This document shows, piece by piece, positions 7,675 to 15,933 of a stretch of 35,775 nt of DNA. The notes under the pieces are model-generated. The model made no database searches. It was not told the origin of the DNA and was given only the letters and a program-made list of their open reading frames with translations. The translations under genes and the position numbers were made by a program. Source of the DNA: Chersky-822 sp035509195 (GTDB lineage: Bacteria; Actinomycetota; Actinomycetes; Streptosporangiales; Streptosporangiaceae). Within the stretch, counting starts at the first letter, position 1; each line of letters begins with the position of its first letter. Location: assembly GCA_035509195.1 (NCBI GenBank), contig DATJLT010000399.1, positions 1-35,775 on the forward strand, given 5' to 3'.

Positions 7675-8460
7675 ATGAAGAGCGTGCAGCCTGAAGTGTT
7701 CCTCGTCTCCCGTCCCCAGCTTGACTATCAGGCGCTTGCCGCCTACCTGACCGAGGTGAGCGGCGAGACCTGGCTCGAGCGGCTAGACAGGGGCGAGTTC
7801 GACGACGCCCAGAATCTTGTCGAGTTCGCCGGCAAGATCTGTTACCGGGCCTGGGAGCCAGGGCTTAACCCGAACATCGTTCGGGTGCGCAATGATCACC
7901 AGGCTTACCTGGAGAACATCCTGCGGCAAATGCACGGTTCGGTGCTCGAGCACGCCATGTTCGGCTTCGTGCTCCACAACGTCAGCCGGGTAGTGACCCA
8001 CGAGCTGGTCAGGCACCGGCCTGGTGTCGCGATCTCGCAGGAGTCGCTGCGGTTCGTGCGGCTCAGCGACATCCCCTTCTGGTTCCCTGGCTGGGCGCAG
8101 GACGACGAGGAGCTGATGAAGCGGGCGACTGCGCTGCTCGGGCAGATGGAGGAATTCCAGCACTGGATGGCCGGGCATTTCGGCCTGGATGAGGAAGGAC
8201 TCAAGTTCGAGGAGAAAAAGCACAAGACCTCGTTCATGCGCCGGTTCGCACCCGACGGCGTCGCGACGGGCCTGCTCTGGTCCGCCAATATCCGCACGCT
8301 GCGCCACACGATCGAGGCACGAACGGACAAGGGCGCGGAAGAGGAGATCCGGCTGGTTTTCCGCCAGATCGCCGAGATCATGCGGCACGAGGCGCCTGCC
8401 CTGTTCGGTGACTACACGGTCGAGGAGGGCGCCTGGACGCCGCGCTGGCGCAAGGTGTGA
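7675..8460 (+). CDS. thyX: Flavin-dependent thymidylate synthase ThyX
   Basis: Makes dTMP from dUMP using methylene-tetrahydrofolate and FAD/NADPH. Length (261) fits. Family signals are GSVLEHAMFGF (88-98) and the signature around RHR (113-115), read here as RHRPGVAISQESLRF. The classical signature is RHR-X7-S; here the aligned Ser (124) is one residue further on, so the motif is RHR-X8-S. The rest of the core, including the C-terminal region LRHTIEARTDKGAEEEIR, is intact, so it is probably active. A dienelactone hydrolase gene overlaps its stop codon by 4 nt. Confidence 0.95.
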   Translation: MKSVQPEVFLVSRPQLDYQALAAYLTEVSGETWLERLDRGEFDDAQNLVEFAGKICYRAWEPGLNPNIVRVRNDHQAYLENILRQMHGSVLEHAMFGFVLHNVSRVVTHELVRHRPGVAISQESLRFVRLSDIPFWFPGWAQDDEELMKRATALLGQMEEFQHWMAGHFGLDEEGLKFEEKKHKTSFMRRFAPDGVATGLLWSANIRTLRHTIEARTDKGAEEEIRLVFRQIAEIMRHEAPALFGDYTVEEGAWTPRWRKV

Positions 8461-9233
8461 CCGGCGGGCAAATCCACTACATTATCTCCGTGACGGACAT
8501 GTCGTTTGTGGTGCGCGACCGGGCCATTCCCGGCTACCTGGCCGTGCCGGCCAGCGACGGCGCAACGGCGGGTGACGGCGGGCCGGCCGGCCCGTGGCCC
8601 GGCGTGGTGGTGATCCACGAGGCTTTTGGCCTGACCGGGGACATCAAGGAGAAGGCACGCGAGATCGCCGCGCACGGCTACCTCGCCCTGGCGCCCGACC
8701 TGTATGAGGGCAAGTCGTGGCCCGGCTGTGTCATGGCGGCGTTCCGGCAGCTCAGGAGCGGCACTGGCCCCGCGTTTGACATCATCGACGGTGCGCGCGC
8801 GCAGCTAGCAGGCCGGGAGGACTGCACAGGCAAGGTCGCGGTGATCGGGTTCTGCCTTGGCGGCGGATTCGCGTTGCTGTGCGCGCCGGGTCATGGCTTC
8901 GACGCGGCGGCGGTGAACTACGGCGATGTGCCGAAGGACGCCGAGGACGCGCTCGCGGGCGCCTGCCCGGTCGTGGGCAGCTTCGGCGCCAGGGACACGA
9001 TGGGCACCAAGCCGCCCGAGCGACTGCAGCGCGCGCTGGCTGTTCTCCAGGTCAGGCACGACGTGAAGGTGTACCCGAACTCGGGGCACCGCTTCATGAG
9101 CCAGGCGACGGGAGCAGGCGCCGTCCTGGCCAAGATCACGAAGATGAGCTACAACGAGGAGGACGCCGCCGACGCCTGGCACCGCATCTACGCGTTCTTC
9201 GCTGAAACCCTGAGCAGGTCGAGCGGGTCGTGA
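8457..9233 (+). CDS. Dienelactone hydrolase family protein
   Basis: Alpha/beta hydrolase of about 250 residues. The core runs from GVVVIHEAFGL through the nucleophile elbow GFCLGGGF, where Cys replaces Ser as in dienelactone hydrolases, then an acidic Asp in GARDTMG and the catalytic His in NSGHRFM. The substrate is unknown; family members cleave dienelactone or other small esters. The GTG at 8457 overlaps the thyX stop (GTGA), suggesting coupled translation. GTG 8490 and ATG 8499 are alternative starts and match where the conserved fold begins. Its last 46 nt overlap the convergent flavohaemoprotein gene. Confidence 0.88.
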   Translation: MTGGQIHYIISVTDMSFVVRDRAIPGYLAVPASDGATAGDGGPAGPWPGVVVIHEAFGLTGDIKEKAREIAAHGYLALAPDLYEGKSWPGCVMAAFRQLRSGTGPAFDIIDGARAQLAGREDCTGKVAVIGFCLGGGFALLCAPGHGFDAAAVNYGDVPKDAEDALAGACPVVGSFGARDTMGTKPPERLQRALAVLQVRHDVKVYPNSGHRFMSQATGAGAVLAKITKMSYNEEDAADAWHRIYAFFAETLSRSSGS

Positions 9234-10453
9234 TGGATGCGGTCCGCGGGCACTCGCGACGCGAGTGCCCGCACAGTCGCGCTGATCAGCCCGGCCGGCC
9301 CGGCCACGTACACCTCAGTGTCACGGAATGACGGGTGCCTCGCCACGATGTCTGGCAGCCGCCCCTGCTGCGCGCCCGCCCCGGCGCCGAACTCCGTCAC
9401 GGGGACCAGGGTCAGTGCCGGGTAAGCGAGACGTAGCGTTGCCAGGTCCCGCATGTCGTACAGGTCGCTGCCGTGCCTGGCGCCCGCGTACAAGGTGATC
9501 GAGCGGCGCTTGCCCTGCCTGGTCTCGCCGACGATCGCCTCGACGAGCGCCTTTACCGGGGCGAGCCCGGTGCCTCCGGCTACGCAAACGATGTCGCGGT
9601 CGGCGTCAGCCGGCACCCGCAAGTCACCGCGTGCGGCGGAGAGCGTCACTGCGTCGCCCGTCCCGCAGTGGCTGACCAGGGCCGAGCTGACCATTCCGCC
9701 GGGCACGGCACGCACGTGCAGGTCAATCAGGCCGTTCTCCCTCGGCGCGTTCGCTATCGAGTACTTCCGCCAGGTTCTCGGCCAGTTCGGGACCTGCAAG
9801 GACACGTACTGACCTGGCTGGTAACGCAACTGCTTGTCAGGCCTGATGGTCAGCACCGCGACGGTCTCCGTGCGCTGATCGTGCTGGACGATCTCGCCGA
9901 TCCACCAGGCCGGCTGCGTCTGGCCGTCGGCTTCTGCGGCCGCCGTCATCCGGCCGGCGAAATACCCGAGCACGGCCCGCCATGCCTCCCTGACCTCGGC
10001 CGTCCAGGCTGAACCGCTCACCTGGGCGGCCGTGGCGAGCAACGCGTCGAAGAAGGCGGGGTAGTGCCCTTCCCTGACGCCGAATTTCCTGTGGTCCTGC
10101 CCGAGCCCGTCGAGCAGGCGGTCAACGGCATCAGGATCGTCAAGCGCCCCGATCAGGCCGGACAGCATGCGGTACGTATTTGCCCGCGTCTGCTCCATTG
10201 AGTGCGGAAACAGCGAGCGCAATCCGGGATTGCGCGCGAACAACCGCGCGTAAAGGTACTCCATCGCAAATTGCGGGCTCGCTGAGATGCGACGGAACGA
10301 ATCCTTTACCCGGAACCTGTCTATGGCCGCGATCGAGGTGACAGCGGGCGCAGCCGCCTCGCCGGGCCTGGCTGAGCTTTCCGTCCTGGCCATTCGCGCA
10401 CTCGCCACGTTTTGAAGTCTCGCAGCTACGCCTGGTATCTGCCACTGGAACAC
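9188..10453 (-). CDS. Flavohaemoprotein-like globin / FAD / NAD oxidoreductase
   Basis: Three-domain protein of the Hmp type: globin (about 45-185), FAD-binding ferredoxin-reductase domain (about 195-300, RKYSIANAP) and NAD-binding domain (about 300-415, GGTGLAPVKALVE). The proximal haem His is probably in the DHRKFGV stretch. Such proteins detoxify nitric oxide to nitrate or reduce oxygen. The C-terminus ends AKNA after a HHDPLDL stretch, so the chain is complete. The first 40 residues are not globin-like; an ATG at 10393 is an alternative start. It is divergent from the tricorn gene with about 40 nt between starts, and its 3' end overlaps the dienelactone hydrolase gene. Confidence 0.9.
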   Translation of the reverse strand: MFQWQIPGVAARLQNVASARMARTESSARPGEAAAPAVTSIAAIDRFRVKDSFRRISASPQFAMEYLYARLFARNPGLRSLFPHSMEQTRANTYRMLSGLIGALDDPDAVDRLLDGLGQDHRKFGVREGHYPAFFDALLATAAQVSGSAWTAEVREAWRAVLGYFAGRMTAAAEADGQTQPAWWIGEIVQHDQRTETVAVLTIRPDKQLRYQPGQYVSLQVPNWPRTWRKYSIANAPRENGLIDLHVRAVPGGMVSSALVSHCGTGDAVTLSAARGDLRVPADADRDIVCVAGGTGLAPVKALVEAIVGETRQGKRRSITLYAGARHGSDLYDMRDLATLRLAYPALTLVPVTEFGAGAGAQQGRLPDIVARHPSFRDTEVYVAGPAGLISATVRALASRVPADRIHHDPLDLLRVSAKNA

Positions 10454-10493
10454 GGGAAGGCACGACTGATATTCAGATGGGTTACTTGATTCC

Positions 10494-13400
10494 GTGATCT
10501 ACGATGAGCCGGTGACCGACTCTCATGACGATTCAGCAAGCGCGTCCCGCTATCTTCGCTATCCGCATTTGCGGGGCGATCTGCTGACGTTCATCGCCGA
10601 TGACGACGTCTGGCTAGCGCCTGCGGACGGCGGCAGCGCCTGGCGGGTTTCCGCCGATCAGGCGGCCGCGGCCTACCCGAGACTGTCACCGGACGGCAGC
10701 CTCGTCGCCTGGACAGGCTGGCGGGACGGCGCGCCAGAGATCTACCTCGCCGCGACGGGCGCGGGAGGCTCGGAACGGGTGACCTACTGGTCCGATCGCT
10801 GGACTCAGATGCGCGGCTGGGGACCCGGCGGCGACATCCTGGCCACCACGGCTGCCGGGCAGCAGTCCCGCCAGACCTGGGCGCACGTCATCCCTGTCGC
10901 CGACGGCAGCGCGCACTTCGGCGCGGCGCGGCGGCTGCCGTTCGGGCCGGTCAACGACATCGCCATGGACGCGAACTCGGTCGCGTTGTGTAACACGGGG
11001 GTCGGCGAGCCCGCGTTCTGGAAGGGCTACAAGGGCGGTGCGGGGGGCCGCGTCTGGGTGGCTGACGTCACGGAGGGCACGCCGTCGGCGTTCCGCCAGA
11101 TCCTGGCCGGCTTTCCCGGTCAGATCTTCGGTCCGATGCTGGTCGGTGACCGCGTCGCCTTCATCGCGGACTACGAGGGTACGGGCAACATCTACTCGGT
11201 CGCGCTTGACGGCACGGGCCTGCGCAGGCATACCGATCACGACGGCTTCTACGCTCGCAACGCGAGCACGGACGGCAGCAGGATCGTGTACCAGGTCGCC
11301 GGTGATATCTGGCGGCTCAGCAATCTCGAGGCTGACAGCGAGCCGGAACGGCTCGACCTCGCCCTCGGCTCCCCGGCAGGCGGCCTCCGCCCGCGCCTGG
11401 TCTCGGCCGAAGATCATCTGGACGGCCTGAGCTGCGACCACAGCGGTCGCGCCAGCGCCGTTCAGGTGCGCGGCACCGTGCACTGGCTGACGCACAAGGA
11501 CGGGCCAGGCCGTGCGCTTTCCCTCGTCACCGGCCCGCCGTGCCGGCTGCCTCGGGTGCTCGGCACCACGGGAAACGTGATCTGGGTCGCCGAATCTGAC
11601 GGGTCGGACGCCCTGGAAATCAGCTCGGCAGATGGCAAGGACAGGCGCCGTATCGCCGGCGGCGAGATCGGCTGGGCCGCAGATCTCGCGGCGGCACCCG
11701 ATGGCTCGGTAGCGGCGATAGCGACCCACGACGGCAGGCTGCTGCTCGCCGACGTCGCCTCAGGCGAGGTGACCGAGCTGACCAGGTCAGAGCACGGGCC
11801 GGTGACTGGCCTGGACTTCGCGCCCGACTCGAAGTGGCTCGCCTGGGCACAGGGCACCACGGGCAGGCAGAGCCAGCTCAGGATCGCGCGCCTCGCCGAC
11901 CGGGTGGTCACCGATGTCACTGACGGCAGGTTCATCGACACGGAGCCCGCCTTCACCTCCGACGGGCAGTACCTGGCCTTCCTCTCTTTCCGCTCGTTCG
12001 ATCCCGTGCACGATCCGCTGGTCTTCGATCTTGCCTTTCCCTACGGCAGCCGCCCCTACCTGCTCACGCTTAAGGCATCACAGCCGTCTCCGCTCGGCCC
12101 GTTCCTTGATGGCAGGCCAGCGGGTTCAGGCAAGGACGACGACAAGGATGGCGAAGCAGAATCGAAGGACCATTCCGAGCCGGCTCCCGTGGTCATCGAC
12201 CTCGAAGGACTTGGCGACCGCATCGTGCCCGTGCCGGTACCAGACTCCCGTTACACGAACCTGCGTGCCGTCGAGGACGGCCTGGCCTGGCTGCGGGTTC
12301 CGCTGACCGGTGAGCTCGGCGACGGCGCGGCCAGTCCGGACGACGAGCTGCCGAGGTCCGCGCTTGAGCACTTCGACATCAAGAAGTCCAAGTGCGGCGA
12401 GCTGGTCGACGAGGCCGACTGGTTCGAAGTCAGCGGCGACGGCAGCAAGCTCGTCGTCGGCGACCAGCACCGCGTCTTCGTCGTGCCCGCGAACCGCAAG
12501 GCCGACTCGGACAACTCAGAAGACAAGGTCAGCGTGGACCTGTCGAGGGCCAGGTTCATGGCCGACCCCGCCACGCTCTGGCGGGGCGCGTACGAGGAGG
12601 CGGGGCGGGCGGTCAGGCATGACTTCTGGGTACCCGACCTGGCCGACGTTGACTGGGATGGCGTGCTCGCCAGGTACCGGCCGCTGCTCGGGAAGATCTC
12701 CACTCCCGATGATTTCGCCGACGTCCTTCACGAGGTGCTCGGCGAGCTCGGCACCTCCCATGCCTACGTCCGCGCTTCAGGCCGCTCCCACCTGCACGGG
12801 CAGCGCACCGGTCTGCTCGGCGCCGACCTCGAGCCTGGCACTGACGGCTGGAGGATCAAGCGGATCTTGCCTCCCGAGTCATCTGACCCCCGTGCCAGGT
12901 CACCGCTGGCCGCGCCAGGAGCCGGGCTGGCAGCCGGCGACCTGATCGCCGCGATCGACGGCCAGCCCGTCGACCCTGCGACCGGGCCAGGACCCTTGCT
13001 GGTCGGCACGGCAGGAAAGCCCGTCGAGCTGTCCGTGATCAGGGCAGGCGACGGCGAGCCGCACCGTGCGCTCGTCGTTCCGCTCTCCAGCGAGAGCCGC
13101 CTGCGCTACCAGGACTGGGTGTCTAGCCGGCGGGCGCTGGCCCGCGAACTCGGCCAGGGAAGGATCGGGTACCTGCACGTGCCTGACATGTCCAGCCAGG
13201 GCTGGTCGGACTTCCACCGCGACCTCGTCGTGGAGATGCGCAAGGAAGCGCTCATCGTGGACGTCCGCGCCAACCAGGGCGGGCACACGTCGGAACTCGT
13301 GCTGGAAAAGCTCACGCGGAAGGTCATGGCCTGGGAGGTGTCGCAGACCTACCGGGCAGAAAGCTATCCGTCCGAGGCGCCGCGCGGCCCGGTGATCGTA

Positions 13401-13787
13401 CTGACCGATCAGGACGCGGGATCCGACGGCGACATCATCACAGGCGCGGTCAAGATGGTCGGCGTAGGCCCGGTCATCGGCACGAGGACCTGGGGCGGAG
13501 TGCTCGGCATCGACGGGTTCCGCGAACTGGTCGACGGCACGGAGTTCACGGTGCCGCAGTTCGGGTTCTGGTTCTCCGACCTCGGCTGGAGCGTCGAGAA
13601 CCACGGCATAGAACCGGACATTGAAGTCCTGATCACCCCGGACGACTGGGCAGCCGGACGCGACACGCAGCTGGAAACCGGCGTAGCCATGGCACTGGAA
13701 GCCCTTGAGGCCCGCCCGTCGGCCCAGCCACCGGCCACGACGGACCGCCCGTCCAAGCGCCGCCCGCCGTTGCCGCCCCGCCCCTAG
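10494..13787 (+). CDS. Tricorn protease homologue (S41 family)
   Basis: Giant self-compartmentalising peptidase; in archaea tricorn trims proteasome products. About 1,090 residues: two N-terminal beta-propellers with TolB/WD-like repeats (SPDGSLVAWTG, APDSKWLAW, TSDGQYLAFLS), a charged Asp/Glu/Lys linker near 545-565, a C1 region, a PDZ domain (about 765-860) and a C-terminal S41 domain. Catalytic elements are visible: His in LGTSHAYV, nucleophile Ser in DAGSDGDI and Glu in GTEFTVPQ, followed by the typical ENHGIEPD. GTG 10512 is an alternative start and fits better with the conserved region. Its stop shares the palindrome CTAG with the stop of convergent ccdA. Confidence 0.92.
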   Translation: MIYDEPVTDSHDDSASASRYLRYPHLRGDLLTFIADDDVWLAPADGGSAWRVSADQAAAAYPRLSPDGSLVAWTGWRDGAPEIYLAATGAGGSERVTYWSDRWTQMRGWGPGGDILATTAAGQQSRQTWAHVIPVADGSAHFGAARRLPFGPVNDIAMDANSVALCNTGVGEPAFWKGYKGGAGGRVWVADVTEGTPSAFRQILAGFPGQIFGPMLVGDRVAFIADYEGTGNIYSVALDGTGLRRHTDHDGFYARNASTDGSRIVYQVAGDIWRLSNLEADSEPERLDLALGSPAGGLRPRLVSAEDHLDGLSCDHSGRASAVQVRGTVHWLTHKDGPGRALSLVTGPPCRLPRVLGTTGNVIWVAESDGSDALEISSADGKDRRRIAGGEIGWAADLAAAPDGSVAAIATHDGRLLLADVASGEVTELTRSEHGPVTGLDFAPDSKWLAWAQGTTGRQSQLRIARLADRVVTDVTDGRFIDTEPAFTSDGQYLAFLSFRSFDPVHDPLVFDLAFPYGSRPYLLTLKASQPSPLGPFLDGRPAGSGKDDDKDGEAESKDHSEPAPVVIDLEGLGDRIVPVPVPDSRYTNLRAVEDGLAWLRVPLTGELGDGAASPDDELPRSALEHFDIKKSKCGELVDEADWFEVSGDGSKLVVGDQHRVFVVPANRKADSDNSEDKVSVDLSRARFMADPATLWRGAYEEAGRAVRHDFWVPDLADVDWDGVLARYRPLLGKISTPDDFADVLHEVLGELGTSHAYVRASGRSHLHGQRTGLLGADLEPGTDGWRIKRILPPESSDPRARSPLAAPGAGLAAGDLIAAIDGQPVDPATGPGPLLVGTAGKPVELSVIRAGDGEPHRALVVPLSSESRLRYQDWVSSRRALARELGQGRIGYLHVPDMSSQGWSDFHRDLVVEMRKEALIVDVRANQGGHTSELVLEKLTRKVMAWEVSQTYRAESYPSEAPRGPVIVLTDQDAGSDGDIITGAVKMVGVGPVIGTRTWGGVLGIDGFRELVDGTEFTVPQFGFWFSDLGWSVENHGIEPDIEVLITPDDWAAGRDTQLETGVAMALEALEARPSAQPPATTDRPSKRRPPLPPRP

Positions 13788-14668
13788 ATCGGGGAGTTGT
13801 AGCCCGTCAGCCAGTGAAGCTTGAGCCAGAGGATGGCGCTGTTCCAAACGCCGGTGACCTCGAGCAGGCCGACAGCGATGAGCAGCAGGCCGCCGATCCT
13901 GGTGATCAGGCGAGCGTGCCTGCGGGCGAAGCCGAACAACGTGACGCCACGGTCGAAGGCGAACGCGACGGCGAGGAACGGTATGCCGATGCCGAGCGCG
14001 TAGGCGAAGGCCAGCAAGCCGCCACGGAACGCGGTACCTGTGGACAACCCCAGCACGAGCACAGCGCTGAGGGTCGGGCCGGTGCACGGGGTCCAGCCGA
14101 GGCCGAACAAGACCCCGAGCAAGGGCGCGCTTGCCAGGCCCGCTCTGGGCCTGACCTTCAGCTTGACGATCCGGCCTGTGGCAGTGAACCGGTCGAAGAC
14201 CCCGGCGAACAGCAGGCCGAGAACGATCAGCACCGCGCCGAGCACCTGGGAAAGGCCGGCCTGGTGGTCTTTGAGCACTATGCCGATTCCGCCGAACGCC
14301 ACGCCGTAGCTGGCGTACAGGGCGGCGAAGCCGAGCACGAATAGCAGGGCGCCTGTCATCGTGCGGCTGCGTGGCGGCCTGGCGGGCGGCGAAGGGAGGC
14401 GCGGTCGCGGTGGTGGCGCGTGCTCTGCCGCGACCGCGCCTCCCGCTGACGCGGCGGCGAGTGCCGGAGCCGGCTCAGGTGCGGGAACGGACTCACCGGC
14501 CGACTCGGCCGTCTGTGCCGCCGACCCTGACATTCCCGTGATGTACGACAGGTATCCGGGGACGAGCGGCAGCACGCACGGCGACAGGAACGTGACCGCG
14601 CCAGCGGCGGCCGCGACCGGGATCGCGAGCAGCAGCGGGCCTGAGGCGACCAGGCTACCGACGCTCAT
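13784..14668 (-). CDS. ccdA: CcdA-type cytochrome c biogenesis / thiol-disulfide membrane protein
   Basis: Polytopic membrane protein (294 residues, about six TM helices) that passes reducing power across the membrane for cytochrome c maturation or other extracytoplasmic thiols. The two redox Cys motifs are present: LSPCVLPLVPGYLS in TM1 and GWTPCTGPTLS in the later half. Between TM1 and TM2 there is an insert of about 50 residues rich in Ala, Pro and Arg (about 50-100) that is longer than in compact CcdA proteins. No thioredoxin-like or ResB gene lies next to it, so the partner is elsewhere. The gene is divergent from the sigma factor. Confidence 0.88.
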   Translation of the reverse strand: MSVGSLVASGPLLLAIPVAAAAGAVTFLSPCVLPLVPGYLSYITGMSGSAAQTAESAGESVPAPEPAPALAAASAGGAVAAEHAPPPRPRLPSPPARPPRSRTMTGALLFVLGFAALYASYGVAFGGIGIVLKDHQAGLSQVLGAVLIVLGLLFAGVFDRFTATGRIVKLKVRPRAGLASAPLLGVLFGLGWTPCTGPTLSAVLVLGLSTGTAFRGGLLAFAYALGIGIPFLAVAFAFDRGVTLFGFARRHARLITRIGGLLLIAVGLLEVTGVWNSAILWLKLHWLTGYNSPI

Positions 14669-14773
14669 GAGGCTCCTTGTTCAGTGTGGGATCTAACTTA
14701 TCCGTTTGACGGCAGAACCTTGCCGGTGGCTGCGACGTTGTACCGTTCGCGGGAACAAAGGAAGGCAGGCGCG

Positions 14774-15280
14774 GTGGGAAACGAGGCCGAGGTCGCCGAA
14801 TTCTCGGCCTTCGTCGCGCGCAGCCAGGCCAGGATGGTGCGGCTGGCCGAGCTGCTGACCGGCGACCGCGGCCGGGCGGAAGACCTGGCGCAGCACGGTT
14901 ACGTGCAGGCCTTCGCTGCCTGGCGGCGGATCAGGGACGGCGAGCCTGATGCCTACGTGCGCCGGTGCATCGTCAACGCCAACACGGACTGGTGGCGGCG
15001 GCGCACCTGGCGCGAGCAGCCGTTCGCGATCATGCCGGAAGAGCCTGCTGGTGCCGATGCCGTAGCGGCGTTCGCCGACAGGGACGTGGTGCTCAGGGCG
15101 CTCTCCAGGCTGACCAACCGGGAGCGCGCGGTCATTGTGCTGCGGTTTTACCTCGACCTTTCCGAGCAGGAGATCGCCGCTCAGCTAAGGATCGCGCCGG
15201 GCACGGTCAAGAGCGCCGCGTCCCGCGCCCTGGCCAAACTGCGGAGCGACGGGGCATTGCGTGCGGAGGCTGTTTCATGA
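14774..15280 (+). CDS. RNA polymerase sigma factor, SigE family (ECF-like)
   Basis: Group 4-type sigma factor of 168 residues. Region 2 lies around 10-75 (FVARSQARMVRLAELLTGDRGRAEDLAQ, then a DAYVRRCIVNANTDWWRRR core-binding/-10 segment). Region 4 lies at about 110-160 with the helix-turn-helix LSEQEIAAQLRIAPGTVKSAASRALAKL. I chose the GTG at 14774 because AAAGGAAGG sits just upstream and the conserved domain begins there; the frame opens further upstream but without family similarity. The stop codon overlaps the next gene by 4 nt (ATGA), the usual layout for a sigma factor with its membrane regulator. Confidence 0.9.
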   Translation: MGNEAEVAEFSAFVARSQARMVRLAELLTGDRGRAEDLAQHGYVQAFAAWRRIRDGEPDAYVRRCIVNANTDWWRRRTWREQPFAIMPEEPAGADAVAAFADRDVVLRALSRLTNRERAVIVLRFYLDLSEQEIAAQLRIAPGTVKSAASRALAKLRSDGALRAEAVS

Positions 15281-15873
15281 GCGATCAAGGGCTGATCGAC
15301 CTTGACTACGAGGACGCGGAGACGGTCGACCTCGACATCGGCGCGATCGTCAGGCGCGGCACCAGGCTCCGCCGCAGGCACCTGGCGATCAAGATAGCCG
15401 CGGCCGTGGTCGTGTTCGGGCTGGTGCCTGGTGCGGTGACGATGGACGTCAGTCACCAGGGGCTGCCCGGCATGCTCGGCACGCAGCGAGCCGCGGTGCA
15501 CAGGCACGCGAGCGACGGGCATAAGAGCGTGGCAACCGCAGGACCTGAGTACGGCCCCGACGAGGCCGGACCGGGGATCAGCTTCAAGTTCACGCTTCCT
15601 GCCGCCTACGGCCCGGTGCGCGACCTCACCGGCGAGCAGTCAGGCGCCGGCGCCTGGTTCTGGGCTTCCGCCTCGCACGTGATCACGCTCTTCTATCTCA
15701 CCCCACAGGGGAAGCTGAGCTCCTGGCCGCTGCGGCAGCCGGTCGTCGGCAGGTACTTCATGAACGATGCCGGGCCACTGGTCAACGGCGCCGGCCCGGT
15801 GCAGGAAGCAACCGATGCGGCCGGTGATCTGTGGCTGGCCAGGGGGAGGACGGTAGAACTGGTCCGCTCGTAG
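15277..15873 (+). CDS. Single-pass membrane protein, probable sigma-factor regulator
   Basis: 198 residues, translationally coupled to the sigma factor (ATGA overlap). The N-terminal 40 residues are acidic then basic (DLDYEDAETVDLDIGAIVRRG), followed by one TM helix at about 44-65 and an extracytoplasmic part of about 130 residues. It has no HxxxCxxC zinc-anti-sigma motif. By position and topology it could be the anti-sigma factor of the upstream SigE-family gene; this is inference, as I do not recognise a named domain. Confidence 0.75.
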   Translation: MSDQGLIDLDYEDAETVDLDIGAIVRRGTRLRRRHLAIKIAAAVVVFGLVPGAVTMDVSHQGLPGMLGTQRAAVHRHASDGHKSVATAGPEYGPDEAGPGISFKFTLPAAYGPVRDLTGEQSGAGAWFWASASHVITLFYLTPQGKLSSWPLRQPVVGRYFMNDAGPLVNGAGPVQEATDAAGDLWLARGRTVELVRS

Positions 15874-15933
15874 CTCAGCAAAACCTCGGCTGTCAGAGGC
15901 ATCTGTTATTGATATTGGGCAAGTAGATGAGGA

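Noticed and set aside
15874..15933. Promoter hexamers before egtA (TTATTGATATTG)
   Set aside because: A -10-like TGATAT is present, but no -35 at proper spacing; too weak to list as a feature.
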